In this document: piece after piece, positions 1 to 10,614 of the stretch | How positions within the stretch are numbered: position 1 is the stretch's first letter | Layout: each line of letters starts with the position of its first letter | NCBI GenBank assembly: GCA_036924085.1 | Contig: JAVGWX010000018.1 | Span: 18,878,464 to 18,942,463 of the forward strand | From: Ariolimax columbianus | Taxonomy: Eukaryota > Mollusca > Gastropoda > Stylommatophora > Arionidae | Length of the DNA: 64,000 nt | Direction: 5' to 3' | Program-made: the position numbers and the translations under genes | Notes under the pieces: generated by a model | Database searches by the model: none | Told to the model about the DNA's origin: nothing | What the model saw: only the letters and a program-made list of their open reading frames with translations

Positions 1-575
1 ATCAGGATGGTCTGGTTAGAGTAAGGTTGGAGTGTTTTTATCTGTGCTAATATCAGGATGGTCTGGTTAGAGTAAGGTTGGAGTGTTTTTATCTGTGCTA
101 ATATCAGGATGGTCTGGTTAGAGTAAGGTTGGAGTGTTTTTATCTGTGCTAATATCAGGATGGTCTGGTTAGAGTAAGGTTGCGGGTTTTTGTCATGATA
201 ATATCAGGATGTTATGTTCTGATTAGAGTAAGGTTGGCGGGTTTTTGTCATGATAATATCAGGATGTTCTGGTTAGAGTAAGGCTGGCGGGTTTTTGTCA
301 TGATAATATCAGGATGTTCTGGTTAGAGTAAGTGTGGAGTGTTTTTATCTGTGCTTATATCAGGATGGTCTGGTTACAGTGAGGTTGGAGTGTTTTTATC
401 TGTGCTAATATCAGGATGGTCTGGTTAGAGTAAGGTTGGTGGGTTTTTAATCTGTGCTAATATCAGGATGGTCTGGTTAGAGTAATGTTGAAGAGTTTTT
501 GTCATGTCAATATCAGGATGGTCTGGTTATAGTAAGGTTGAAGGGTTTTTGTCATGTTAATATCAGGATGTTATG
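1..575. repeat. 51-bp minisatellite
   Basis: The motif ATCAGGATGGTCTGGTTAGA recurs at 1, 52, 103 and 154 and onward to about 562, so the period is 51 bp. There are about 11-12 units. Some carry a variant 3' half (TTTTTGTCATGATAAT instead of TTTTTATCTGTGCTAAT). The array is cut by the window start. Confidence 0.95.
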
Positions 576-1065
576 TTCAGGGACAAGGTGAGGTGAAAGC
601 AAGGTCGGTAGTACTTGTGTTGATATCATGATGGGAGAGGTACAGTGAAGAATAGTCAGATTTAGAATCAACACATATAGATTAAATTTCAGTTTTATCC
701 ATTTATAAATCAATATTTGTGGGTTAGGATGAATTTTTATCTGTGCTGGTATAAAAATGTTAGGATTAGAGTGACTATTTATCCATGTTTGTGTCAAGAT
801 GTGTTTTTCAAAATGAACTTTTATCCTTATGTGTATGAAGATGCCTGGATTAGTTAGAATATGTATCCCTGTTGGTATCTAGATACGTAGATTGAAGTGA
901 ATATGTATCCCTTTTTTCTATTGATATATGTCAGTAAATATTTTCTGCGTGGCACCAACATGTTTACAGTAAACACTACAATCGTGTTGCGGCCAAAATG
1001 CGTTGGTTAAAGTAATAATGTATGCACGTGGCAGGCAAGATGTGTTGGTTACATTGAAGATTTAT
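576..1065. repeat. decayed edge of the 51-bp array
   Basis: Phrases such as TTATCTGTGCTGGTAT, TTAGGATTAGAGTGA and GTCAAGATGTG recur at roughly 50-bp spacing but are strongly diverged from the array to the left. I read this as older, degenerate units at the array edge. No coding region is recognised. Confidence 0.5.
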
Positions 1066-1069
1066 GTAG

Positions 1070-1371
1070 AATGAGAGAAGAAGAGAAAAAGAGAAAAGAG
1101 AGAGAGAGAGTAGAGAGAGAGAAAGAGGACACATATATGAAGAAACAAAGCGCGGGAGAGAGCGAGATAGTGTGGCAGCGAGAGAGAGAGAGAGCAGGTG
1201 GCAGCGAGAAAGAGAGGGAGAGAGCGAGAGAGTGGGAGTGAGCGAGAGAGAGCGAGAGAGAGGGAGAGAGATCGAGAAAGGGTGGCAGTAAGAGAGAGCG
1301 TGACAGTCAGAGAGAGATTGGCAGTGAGAGACAGTAAACAGTGAGTGAAAGAGTGCGATATCTAGAAAGAA

Positions 1372-1411
<40 letters not shown>

Positions 1412-1535
1412 GAGAAACAGTGAGACAAATAAGCGTGAGTGAGTGAGTGAAAGAAAGACACAGAGAAAAGAACGAGTGTGTGATAAGAGTTCAAACTGTG
1501 TTTGAGAAAAAAAAAGTGTGTGAGTGTGTGCGTGC

Positions 1536-1587
<52 letters not shown>

Positions 1588-1886
1588 GAGAGACAGAAAG
1601 ACATACATACATAGTTGGAAAGATTGGGACAAACCTGAACGTTATAATTATGAGAGTAGAGTAAAAGAGACACGTTTGAGTAGGAGGGTATTGTAGGAGA
1701 GAGAGAATTGTGCGAACGAGTGAGAATATTGAAGAGATAGTCTCTAAATTAGTGAATAGAGAGAAGATAGATTGTGAGATAAAGTGAAATAGAGAGAGAG
1801 AGAGATAGAGAGATAGAGAGACAGAGAGAGATAGAGAGAGAGATAGAGAGATAGAGAGAGAGAGATAGAGAGACAGAGAGAGAGAT

Positions 1887-1917
<31 letters not shown>

Positions 1918-1992
1918 CAGAGAGAGATAGAGAGAGATATAGAGCGAGAGAGAGATAGAGAGCGAGAGAGAGATAGAGAGAGAGACACACAT
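1070..1992. repeat. GA-rich low-complexity tract
   Basis: About 900 bp of almost uninterrupted purine on the plus strand: (GA)n, GATA-containing units around 1800-1980, and a (TG)n-(GA)n-(CAGA)n compound microsatellite at about 1516-1600. Long open frames on the minus strand (Ser/Leu-rich) are a by-product of the CT repeat and are not genes. Confidence 0.95.
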
Positions 1993-2430
1993 ACAAAAGT
2001 ACGCTCATGTTGACAGAGAAGGTATTTTAAAATAATGATTAGTTGAACACATGAACTCACATTCTTAATGAACACATTTGTATGGTGGACTAGACAGGTC
2101 GAGACTAATCTGATCGTCAGAGTTAGACTCTCTTATTATCTCCATCTGCCCTTCAGACTCCAGACACTTGAGGCTTAAGGGCACTTTTGCCACGACTCGT
2201 AAATACCAAACGACACAAATAGTAAACAAGAGTGACTCAGAGACCAGAATCTGCTAGGATGTATATGTTGTGCGAGGGTCTTGGTGTGTATGTCAGCTCA
2301 GAGGTTTCCAGGCTGGTGCTTGTTGACCCTGAGGTTCGCAAACATTCGTGGGAACGGATGGAGGGGGAGTGAAAGGAGGTAGGGAACGCAGTCAAGATTT
2401 AAAAAAATATTGTTCTTAGTATTTATTTTC

Positions 2431-2548
2431 GTAATCTGTAAACTGTTATCTGCTGTAATCTGTAAACTGTTATCTGCTGTAATCTGTAAACTGTTATCTG
2501 CTGTAATCTGTAAACTGTTATCTGCTGTAATCTGTAAACTGTAATCTG
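2431..2548. repeat. 24-bp minisatellite
   Basis: The unit GTAATCTGTAAACTGTTATC plus TGCT starts at 2431 and 2455 and repeats about 4.5 times almost without change. The flanks, 1993-2430 and 2549-2834, show nothing I recognise. Confidence 0.93.
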
Positions 2549-2834
2549 TCTGCTTATTTTCGCTTTTGTCATGCGTGTGCCTTTTAACATCAGGTTATGA
2601 AGAGGTTTCTTTGCCGGGCCCTAGTGTGAGCTCTCAGCAGCACGTCAGACTGTCCAGGTAGCTCAATCACTGGTCACTCGCCCAGCCATTTTATACAGAG
2701 GTCAAGATTTGAAGTCCGCGAAGACGTCACTTATTTACGTTATGTATAAAAGTACTTCGTCCCAATATTTGATAATCATCTAAAATGGAAATTCAGAACA
2801 AACTGAATTTTTCGTGTCAATGTTCTTTGTTCTT

Positions 2835-4430
2835 ATAACTTAACTTCTTCATACTGGTTTAGAAGACACTACATATTCTTTATACAACCAGTTTCTTCTA
2901 CTCAAAATGATCTAGAAATTACTATGTGCATCCAACCTAATTCTAAATACATTAACTGACTCTGCCCCAATATTTGCTATGGCAATGCATTTCAAGCATT
3001 ACCAACTCTCTGACAAACAAAAATATTTCCTAATATTGAATCTTGACCTTTCTTTAACTAAAATATAATTTAACTCTACTGCTCTTGTAGCCCGCTGTAC
3101 TTTGAAAAAAAAACATGTTATAGTATAAAATATCCTTTACCTTGATCATCTAGATTAACACTCACTCCGTAGAGCAGATAAATCAGTTCCCAAACTTTCT
3201 TACTATGCCGTATAACTGATATATCGGCTCCAACAGTTGTCATATTTTTTACATAAAAGTGTCTCCATATCAAGTATTGCAAAATGTATTAATATACTTG
3301 TACATCTTAGTGGCAGTTTTACATTGCAAGAATTAATGTGTTTACAGGCACGAAGTATTTCGAAATAAATTACTTACATCACTTCGATTTCTTATCTTTT
3401 TAGACACTGTAGACCGGTTTTTCTCTTTCTTCATAATTCCAGAATCCCACAATCACTATTTTAGTTTTTCTTTGTATCAATTTCATCATTTTGATATCTC
3501 TTCTACCTAACTAATGATTTATACATTTTAACCATCACTTTCTTGCTTCTATGTTTAATGTTTTTTTTGTATCCTACCTAACATTGCATATGCCTTTTTA
3601 ACTGCTACCCGGACTTGCTTACTCTCCTTAACTATAATCTGTTATAACCCCTAGATACCTTTCCTTTTATATATTTCTAGTATTGTTGTCTCAAATCCTA
3701 TAATTATGTTTCATATCGGACTTTTACAGGTTTATGATGGTTACAGTTATCTACATTAAACTCCATCTGTTAGCACTCAGTCCATTTACTAATTTTATCT
3801 AAATACAATCTCAATATATCCACCTCTGCATTAGATACGATTCCTTTGCATAGATTTGTGTTATTCGGGAATTTTACAATCATGGATATATATAGAACAA
3901 AATTGGTCCCAAAACCTAGCATTGCGGCACTCCAGTTGTTACCACACACCAATCAGTACACACCTTGTTTATGGCAACTCTCTGCCTTCTTCCCGTCACC
4001 CAATTTACAACCCATTTTGCAACTTCGCCACCTATTTCATGTGATTTCAACTTCCTAAATAATCTTTGATTAGGTACTCCATCAAAGGCCTTTGGGAAAT
4101 CTAGATAAATAACATCCACTGTATCCCCTTCATTTCTCATTCTAGTAACCTCCTCCGTGAATTCTAATAGTTTTGTTAAGCATGATCTGTCTTTAGTAAA
4201 CCCAAGCTGACTATTACTGATTATATTAACATTGTTTACGTGCATTATGTTTTCTTTGATTATTGACTAACATTTTACATACTATGCTCGTTAAAATTAC
4301 CGGTCTATAATTTGCTGGATCTGATTTTTGGTCTTTTTTAAACAAGGAAATAATTCCTGCATTTTTCCAATTCACTGGACCAATCCACGTTGCAAGTGTT
4401 TTGAGAATATAATTTAGCTGATGGTTTTGC
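2835..4430 (-). mobile_element. CR1-like LINE fragment, 5'-truncated and decayed
   Basis: Read on the minus strand, 4245-3916 encodes a reverse transcriptase segment with SQLGFTKDRSC, DVIYLDFPKAFDGVP and the turn RRQRVAI...TGVPQ. A second frame at 3952-3770 continues with FGTNFVLYISMI and AEVDILRLYLDKISKW. The 3' untranslated part ends near 2835 in TTAACTTAAG-type repeats. The same 3' end recurs at 9.9, 21.3, 44.7 and 53.9 kb, so this is a local family. Frameshifts and stops show it is dead. The CR1 label rests on the VDVIYLDF and FADDTK-type motifs of the sister copy at 43.4 kb and is provisional. Confidence 0.8.
3770..4245 (-). pseudogene. LINE reverse transcriptase fragment (broken)
   Basis: This is the coding part of the LINE at 2.8-4.4 kb. 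The upstream frame (about 109 aa) carries fingers and palm A of a reverse transcriptase: QLGFTKDRSC, then VDVIYLDFPKAFD with the catalytic Asp, then FRKLKSHEIGGEVAKWV. It stops after the TGVPQ turn. A frameshift follows, and the next ~60 aa (FGTNFVLYISM, FPNNTNLCKG, DLYLDKISKW-like) correspond to the palm. The FADD catalytic box is degraded to FPNN in this copy, compared with FADD in the sister copy at 43841-44398. It cannot make an active enzyme. Confidence 0.8.
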
Positions 4431-4848
4431 TAAAAGGTAATTCATTTCAAACAGCAATTTCTAATGAATACAGGCTTGACCCGGACATTTATTTTTCTCA
4501 ATCCCTCCAACTGTTTACAAACCATTTCCTCCGTTGTCCAGACTGATCTTAATCCGTCTGATCGCCAAGAAAACGAGATAATTGTACTGCTCTTCCCCGG
4601 CCCTTTTAATTGGATATCGTTTTCAAAGATTGATTTTCCAACAATTGAAGCTCATTGCAAAAGCCGATTTATCCAATATAGTGTTGAATGCTCTCCAACT
4701 CATGGTTTTGCAAACCCTGACATTCATATAGGCCAATAGCCTGCCTTTCTGAGTTTAAAGAAACAATAAACGACATAATAGTAAAAGAGTGAATACTTAA
4801 TTTATTCAAGGATAAGAAGAAAGAGTAAATATCTGTAAAACCATGTTG
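4431..4848. other. unassigned interval
   Basis: About 420 bp. A plus-strand frame of ~91 codons (4464-4739) exists but matches no family I know and has no repeat structure. It may be the upstream, unreadable part of the LINE at 2.8-4.4 kb. Confidence 0.4.
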
Positions 4849-4850
4849 TA

Positions 4851-5585
4851 CGAGGCCTGTTCAAATGAAACCGGACCAAACCGCAACAAATTAAAATGCA
4901 TATGATGCGCAGGGTAACTTCACTTCTGGTGTAAACAGCGCATAACAACCGTCAAGTTTGCAAAATGTAATTATCCTCCGAATCATAGTTTCCTTAGCAG
5001 ACCATTGAAAACATGGCGAGTGTGATATGGAATATGTCCAGAGTTGATGAGCAAACGGTAATTTGGTGTCTAACAGCTGAAGGATGTGGACTAATTGACA
5101 ATTATGAAAGAATACAGGCAATGAATGGTGACAAACGTGTGTTGAAGACAACAGTGAAGAACTGGACGACGATATTTAAAGAAAGACGCAAGTTAACGAA
5201 AGATCTTCCCTGACCATGTCCAGCGCATATTGTTGCGCCATAAGGTGCCATCGCAATAATTCATGCAGCAATTCGGGTGTACCGCCGCCGGAGCTTACGT
5301 TCGCCACAGTTTTGTCACCATACACTGCCTGCATTCTGCGATGAGTGTCAACTGGTCGACATCCATTACTGTTAGAAACCGAATCACCTCTCACTGATCG
5401 GATTCCGTATCACACCCGCCATGTTTTCAACGGTCTGCCGAGGAAACTATGAGTCGGAAGATAACTAAATTTGGCAAACCTGACGGTTGGTATGTGCTGT
5501 TTACAAACAGAAGTATCATCATCATAGGCATCGTGCGTATGTTTATCTGGTGCAGTTATGTCCGGTTTAATTTGAACACGCTTCG
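4851..5585. mobile_element. fold-back (palindromic) element built from a mariner transposase N-terminus
   Basis: The element lies between two TA dinucleotides (4849-4850 and 5586-5587). Its ends are inverted repeats: CGAGGCCTGTTCAAATGAAA on the left and, reverse-complemented, CGAAGCGTGTTCAAATTAAA on the right. The inner arms are also inverted copies. About 4925-5020 matches the reverse complement of about 5405-5530 (CCATGTTTTCAA, CTGACGGTTG, GTGCTGTTTACA). The left arm reads on the plus strand as a mariner N-terminal domain (MSRVDEQTVIWCLTAEGCG, AMNGDKR, KTTVKNWTTIFKERRKLTK). The right arm reads on the minus strand as the same domain (HRRMQAVYGDKTVANVSS). It is non-autonomous, having no catalytic domain. 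Related copies lie at 7.8-7.95 and 60.7-61.2 kb. Confidence 0.82.
5013..5213 (+). pseudogene. mariner transposase N-terminal helix-turn-helix remnant
   Basis: A short open frame (66 codons) in the left arm of the fold-back element. The order MSRVDEQTV.. LTAEGCGLIDNYERIQAMNGDKR .. KTTVKNWTTIFKERRKLTKD follows the first helix-turn-helix of SETMAR/mariner-type transposases, which binds the terminal inverted repeat. It ends where the linker to the second helix-turn-helix should begin, and no DDD catalytic core follows. By itself it could at most bind element ends. There is no sign of expression. The domain assignment comes from pattern recall, not a database search. Confidence 0.65.
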
Positions 5586-5769
5586 TATATACAGCAGTAT
5601 ATGTTGCATGAGTATGGCTTATATGAATAAAGTGGGGTGTCAAGTAACGAGATCAGGAGTATTCTCTCCTAGAAGGACATATTCAACTATGTTGGTTCAT
5701 CAAAGAAGTTTAATCGGTTCTTCAAATTTTGAAACAAAAATAAGAATTGATGGAGGCTGCAGCGACACA

Positions 5770-6000
5770 ATGGATAAAAATACAGTGATTAAAATAAAGT
5801 GATAACAATTAATTGATATACATAAAGTGATACAAATAAATTGTTAACAATAAATCGATTAAAATGCAATGATGACAATAAATCGAATAGACTAATTTAT
5901 TAAAATATAGTGATTAAAATCAATTGAATAAATTCAATCGATTACAAATAAAGTGATTAAAATACAATAAAAATAACAAAATATAAGTATGGTTCAGATA
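5770..6000. repeat. AT-rich degenerate short repeat
   Basis: The phrase AAAGTGAT(T/A)A with ATAAATCGAT variants recurs irregularly at about 15-30 bp. It looks like an eroded microsatellite. Confidence 0.6.
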
Positions 6001-6915
6001 TCGCACTGGGACGAAAACAAGAAAACACACGTTATGACCAACAGACCTATTTCAGGGACAATGGAAAATGCACGTACCAACCAACACATTCAACAAAAAG
6101 TGCGAAATATATAGAACGTGATTGAAACACATACAAAGAATTTAAAAAAGATGCTTATCGAAAACCACATTGGAAGACTGGAAATCGATATTAGCGGAAG
6201 AGAAAAACAGAATTGCTTTTTTTAAACTTCTCTACTTAGATCAATAATGTCCTGACGTGTGGCCTTCATTCAGTATCTAGAAAATTCTTTTCATGTGTTC
6301 TTATCACTTTCTAATGTGATAAACTATTCTTTTTGGTTGTGTTTGCTCATAGGTATTTTGTTCGTAACGTCAGATTCGCTAACGTTATCCTACAACAGCT
6401 GTAACTCAAATATATATCCTTTTCTAACATTCATTAAACTTTACAAAATAATAATATTCAAATCCATCCTTTTAAAAACTAAAAAAAACTAAAAATGTTG
6501 GCAATTAAGATGTTATCTTCTACTTCTTCGTGTCCATGTCGCGCCATTTAGTAAGACATAGGGCTGCCTTTAGGAAAGCCTGCCTCCCATCATTGTCGGT
6601 GCGGTTTTAAAGCAATTGTTTTTTCATGATGAGGTTGTCGTCCACATATACATCCTTTTTACTTCGTGCAAGAAAGGAATCAATCGTTTTATTGTGTGCG
6701 CACATGCAACCACTCGTGTGATTAAGATGTGGATACATAGCTCGCACATATATCTGAGGGCGATTTGAAAAGTTATACCTCCAGCGCCAAAACTATGACC
6801 ACAGTGCTCAGAGACAACTGAAACGTATGGGAAAATGTATCTTTAATGAAGCGACTTTAGGGGCATGTAGTGGTATGTGTCTGGAACGTGATGCATGCGC
6901 ACAACAGACAATGCA
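6001..6915. other. unassigned AT-rich interval
   Basis: About 900 bp with no repeat or domain recognised. A plus-strand frame at 6259-6492 (77 codons, hydrophobic) is short and without supporting features. The last 60-100 bp may be the 5' end of the mariner copy that follows. Confidence 0.4.
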
Positions 6916-7125
6916 ATGGCGGTCTATGTGGAAATACAATTGAACAATGTGCTCTGATTGAGTTCCTGCATGTCAGGGTTCGCAGTGGGTGACAGATCAT
7001 AGCTGTGGATGCATTGCGCAAAATTGGCGTGGAAGAACTGAAACGTGCCAATAGCCGTGTCAAGCTGAGACAGATCGCGGTAATATTTAATATTTCAACG
7101 CAGCGAGTCTATTCCATTAGCTATG

Positions 7126-7370
7126 CCCTGTTGGATATAGGGATGTGTGTGTGAGATGGATCTCTTCCCTGCTGGATATGGGGATGTGTGTGAGATGAAT
7201 CCCTTCCCTGCTGGATATAGGGATGTGTGTGTGAGATGGATCCCTTCCCTGCTGGATATAGGGACGTGTGTGAGATGGATCCCTTCCCTGCTGGATATAA
7301 GGATGTGTGTGGGAGATGGACCCCTTCCCTGCTGGATATATGGATGTGTGTGTGAGATGGATCCCTTCCA
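7126..7370. repeat. 39-41-bp minisatellite inside mariner coding region
   Basis: CCCTGCTGGATATAGGGATG units start at 7126, 7167, 7206, 7247, 7286 and 7327 (spacing 41, 39, 41, 39, 41). In the transposase frame each unit reads LLDIGMCVRWIPS. The family has a single LGM..VCARWVPR segment there, so the array multiplies an existing stretch of coding sequence. Confidence 0.9.
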
Positions 7371-7794
7371 CGCTGACAACAGATTTGAAAATTGCCTACA
7401 TGACGTATTTCAGGAACGACTGGCGCAATATGAAGAGGGGAGGCGATATCTTTATCCGCCATTTGCCATTAACGACGAGTTATGGGCACATCATTATGAA
7501 CCAGAAAACAAGCTCCAGTCTATGGAGTACAGGCATGAGAATTTACCTACCTCCAACAAATTCAAGGTCGTGGTTTCAGAGGAAAAAGTGACGATGAACC
7601 AACTTTTGTGCAGCGAGGGCGTAGTCGATATTGAATTTTTGGAACAGGACAATACCGTCAACCAATTTAACAGAAACATCGAACGTGAATGCTGCATGAT
7701 TGTGTGGGAATAACATTTTTCTGCAGCACAACAATGCACGCCCACACACAAGTGGACAAACAGTGGCTTCATTGGAACGTCTCAAGTTGGACGA

Positions 7795-7945
7795 TATTTT
7801 ACAGCACCTATTGACCAGGTTACATTCATCGCATAATGCAGGCAGTGTATGGTGACAAAAGTGTGGCGAATATAATCTCCGGCGACGGTCCAACCGAATT
7901 GCTACATCAATTTTGGCGATGGCATCTTCTGAAGAAACAATATGA
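7795..7945 (-). mobile_element. internal piece of the fold-back mariner element
   Basis: Minus strand reads SSEDAIAKIDVAIRLDRRR and then, across a junction, sequence whose other strand reads QAVYGDKSVANI. The same junction is present at about 5240-5400 and 60850-60990. It sits between LERLKLDDIL and PDLRPCDFF of the mariner transposase and so interrupts it. Confidence 0.65.
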
Positions 7946-8036
7946 CACCCTGATCTGAGACCTTGTGACTTCTTCCTTATCCGGAAGCTGAGAGAACACC
8001 TCAAGAGATGCAGTTACGCTTCTCATGTAGTATGTG

Positions 8037-8483
8037 CAAGCAGCTGTGCTTACCTGGGTTCGGGAGAAGTCTGATACTTTGCCTCGACAGGATATAACAA
8101 CTTGTCAGACCAAGCAGCTGTGCTTACCTGGGTTCGGGAGAAGTCTGATACTTTGCCTCGACAGGATGTAACAACTTGTCAGACCAGGCAGCTGTGCTTA
8201 CCTGGGTTCGGGAGAAGTCTGATACTATGCCTCGACAGGATGTAACAACTTCTCAGACCAAGCAGCTGTGCTTACCTGGGTTCGGGAGAAGTCTGATACT
8301 TTACCTCGACAGGATGTAACAACTTGTCAGACCAAGCAGCTGTGCTTACCTGGGTTCGGGAGAAGTCTGATACTTTGCCTCGACAGGATGTAACAACTTG
8401 TCAGACCAAGCAGCTGTGCTTACCTGGGTTCGGGAGAAGTCTGATACTTTGCCTCGACAGGATGTAACAACTTGTCAGACATG
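8037..8483. repeat. 74-bp minisatellite inside mariner 3' coding end
   Basis: CAGCTGTGCTTACCTGGGTT starts at 8041, 8115 and 8189 and onward, with six nearly identical 74-bp units. The last unit runs straight into the transposase C-terminus (TWVREKSDTLPRQDVTTCQT then WRRCVDREG), so the unit is itself transposase coding sequence that has been multiplied. Confidence 0.93.
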
Positions 8484-8529
8484 GCGTCGGTGTGTGGACC
8501 GGGAGGGTGATTACGTTGAAGAGCACTGA

Positions 8530-8980
8530 AACATTACCTAACCGACATTTCAAACTTTAACCAAAAATGTATAGCTCTTGTGTACGTGTTGGTTGCAAAT
8601 TAACGAAAAAATCTCCTCAAAGGCAACACTTTTAAAATCACTCCATATAACAGCACCACTGTTCCACAGAGAGCATGTCGTAAGAGGCGACTAACTATGT
8701 GACAAATCGGCCATTATTTGGTAGTTTGTTAAGAGCAGCATAGATGCCGCCTAACAGGCTACGGTTTTACTTTGCTCTAGTGTTCCAGTCTTTTAAGATG
8801 GACTCGAACATCGGTTAACCACCATCTGCTGCACTTGTCCCAATGCAGCGAAGTAATAAACTGCTCGAGCCTAGCCCGCTAAGCAGGAAATCTTCCTCCC
8901 GGCTTCTTCCAGCTCAAGCCAGAGATGGGGCGTTCACAGTGGCATCCGCTTCTGTAGAAGTACAATTCGACTACGACTAT
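8530..8980. other. unassigned interval
   Basis: About 450 bp. The first ~70 bp should include the mariner 3' end. The rest shows no repeat or coding pattern I can name. Confidence 0.4.
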
Positions 8981-8984
8981 ATAT

Positions 8985-9232
8985 ATATCAAGTGAGTCGC
9001 ATATCCTTTGCAGAACGTCGCTTCTTACAACCGCAACCTATTTTCCTGTTATACGTTTCTTGGCAGAAGTGCAGTACGGTAGGTTGCATCGCTTTACATA
9101 CGTGGAAGACCAATTATACCGATAAATAACCTGTGTCTGCAAATTGAACACCCTACGATTGGAACTCGGTGCGTTGGGATTTTTAAAACGGAGGTTTTAT
9201 ACCGCTAGACGACGCTGCCTCCGTATATATAT
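8985..9232 (-). mobile_element. tRNA-headed SINE, family 3
   Basis: Read on the minus strand the head is GGAGGCAGCGTCGTCTAGCG, with an A-box-like CGTCTAGCGGTATAA, followed ~35 nt later by a B-box-like GAGTTCCAATC. The body GCAACCTACCGTACTGCA, TGCCAAGAAACGTATAACAG and GGTTGTAAGAAGC is shared with the plus-strand copy at 42505-42800. A short piece also occurs at 58728-58810. The internal RNA polymerase III boxes are inferred from the sequence. Confidence 0.75.
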
Positions 9233-9469
9233 TCAAGAATGTGTCTCACCTGGTGGAAAGACTAGACAGCACATATGGGAAACTTGAAGATGTTAAAGAT
9301 GCAGATAATATTATTAGAAGCACATACATATGTATCATTTTTTAGCCAATTACAGCTTGTTTCCATCTACCTTTGCCGTTAGTCGACGTCCAAGTTTTAA
9401 GTTGTCTTTTCGGAGAATAGTATTGGAGTTCCGATTCGTTGCTGAATTACGTGCATATGATTACTAGTT

Positions 9470-9890
9470 TGCCAAACATCCATCTTCCACGTATCATTCC
9501 CGTGCCCTGTAGCCAGATCATTATGTGCCGTAATCCAAAAGAGTGAGTTGGTCAGACTGTATTCTTATGATATAACCCAACCATTTTTGTTTCTGTCTGA
9601 TAATGCACACAAGAGAAGAGAAGGGAAAGTTCCTACCAAATTTAGAATGTCTTAATTTCTCATTATATGGCTCTTGGCGGCACTGATGATCTATCGAAGA
9701 CATTTCATTTTCCACTTTGAAATTCACCTCTCCTGAGTCTTTTGATAAGGACTAGGTCTACCACTGGTAGCACAGAGATGATATAAATATGTTGTTTCTC
9801 AGACAAGCTGATCACAGAGATTGTAAGCAGTGGCTATATTAGATAGATCAGATCAGAGGCTTTTTGACAGTATGTTTTAGTTTCTTGATG
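9470..9890 (-). pseudogene. LINE C-terminal fragment
   Basis: Minus strand 9727-9521 reads KQKWLGYIIRIQSDQLTLLDYG, close to the K/RWxGHVxRM segment found near the C-terminus of many invertebrate LINE ORF2 proteins. It is short and decayed. The interval before it, 9233-9469, has nothing I recognise. Confidence 0.5.
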
Positions 9891-9894
9891 AAGT

Positions 9895-10095
9895 TTTCCA
9901 TCGTCTGTTAAATTCTTACCATATAACTTAACGTCTTTATACTTTTAAAAAGAATTTGCAGAATCTGTATCCAACTAGTTTCTTTTACATTCACTTGATC
10001 TAAAAATACCTATGCGCATTCAATATTTTTCTTGAATGCATTAATTGACCCCGCCTGCACTGTTTCCTGCCGCAATACATTCCAAGCATTCAACA
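9895..10095 (-). mobile_element. 3' end of the CR1-like LINE
   Basis: ATAACTTAACGTCTTTATAC, then CCAACTAGTTTCTTTTACAT and TTGAATGCATTAATTGAC repeat the 3' untranslated sequence of the copies at 2.85, 21.3, 44.7 and 53.9 kb. Only the 3' end is present. Confidence 0.8.
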
Positions 10096-10239
10096 CAACA
10101 ATTTTAACTCTTGGAACTGCATGCAGTTGATGATGTTGACATCTTTGTTAGGTGGACCAGCATGCTAGAAGAAGAATGAACTATCGTGCAAGAGGAAGAT
10201 AACGTTATGGGCGAGAATAAAATATTAAGGAATACACAG

Positions 10240-10565
10240 GGGAACTCGTCAAACTCAACATACTGACAAGGATTTCGGGTCAGGTTTAGGAATAATGTAC
10301 TGACCAAGACTACTTTCTCTCCTCCATGAAACGTTCTCGGGAAACAGGCCGTTGTCAAGGAAGTCTCGCTAGCGAGGTGTGGATCGACGTGATTCCCGTA
10401 ATAGTGAACAACACGAGGATGAAGCCAAGCATAGCACTACACCTGGAGAACTACTGTCCATCTTAATCAACGCTCGGAATGTGAGGAAAGCTATTTCAAT
10501 CCGCAATTTAACACCCTTTTCATGACGCACAAACAAGTAAACGTACTCATTGTACGCAATAAATA
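10240..10565 (+). repeat. dispersed repeat R, copy 1
   Basis: The order CATACTGAC.., AACAGGCCGTTGTCAAGG, GTGGATCGACGTGATTCCCG, GATGAAGCCAAGCATAGCA, CGCTCGGAATGTGAGGAAAG and CGTACTCATTGT recurs, with ~80% identity by eye, at 32.4, 34.0-34.6, 37.7, 42.0 and 46.6 kb. Length is ~300 bp. I see no tRNA head and no coding region, so it may be a SINE-like or non-autonomous DNA element of unknown class. The preceding ~140 bp (10096-10239) hold nothing else recognised. Confidence 0.7.
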
Positions 10566-10614
10566 AAAAGAGAAGGATAGGAAATAGTCTTTCATATTAC
10601 GCAGTCGAGGCAGC

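Larger units (their letters stand above)
6916..8529 (+). pseudogene. mariner-type transposase, broken and carrying two minisatellites
   Basis: Pieces in order on the plus strand give a whole SETMAR-like mariner transposase. The start is at about 6916 (MAVYVEIQLNN). The second helix-turn-helix is at 6996-7125 (ELKRANSRVKLRQIAVIFN, ISTQRVYSI). The catalytic core is at 7480-7760 (LWAHHYEPENKLQSMEYRH, FKVVV, EGVVDIEFLEQ, then NNARPHTSG where the family has DNARPHT). PDLRPCDFF and LREHLKR follow at about 7950-8010, and the C-terminus RRCVDREGDYVEEH ends in a stop at 8527. It is interrupted by a 39-41-bp minisatellite (7126-7370), an internal piece of the fold-back element (about 7795-7945) and a 74-bp minisatellite (8037-8483). 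The changed Asp, frameshifts and insertions make it inactive. Confidence 0.85.

Noticed and set aside
976..2075. Several Ser/Leu-rich minus-strand open frames up to 233 codons
   Set aside because: They lie wholly in (CT)n/(GA)n repeats; composition and overlap in several frames are what the repeat predicts.
8037..8483. CRISPR-like array
   Set aside because: Units are head-to-tail with no unique spacers, in an animal genome. The same applies to the other arrays.
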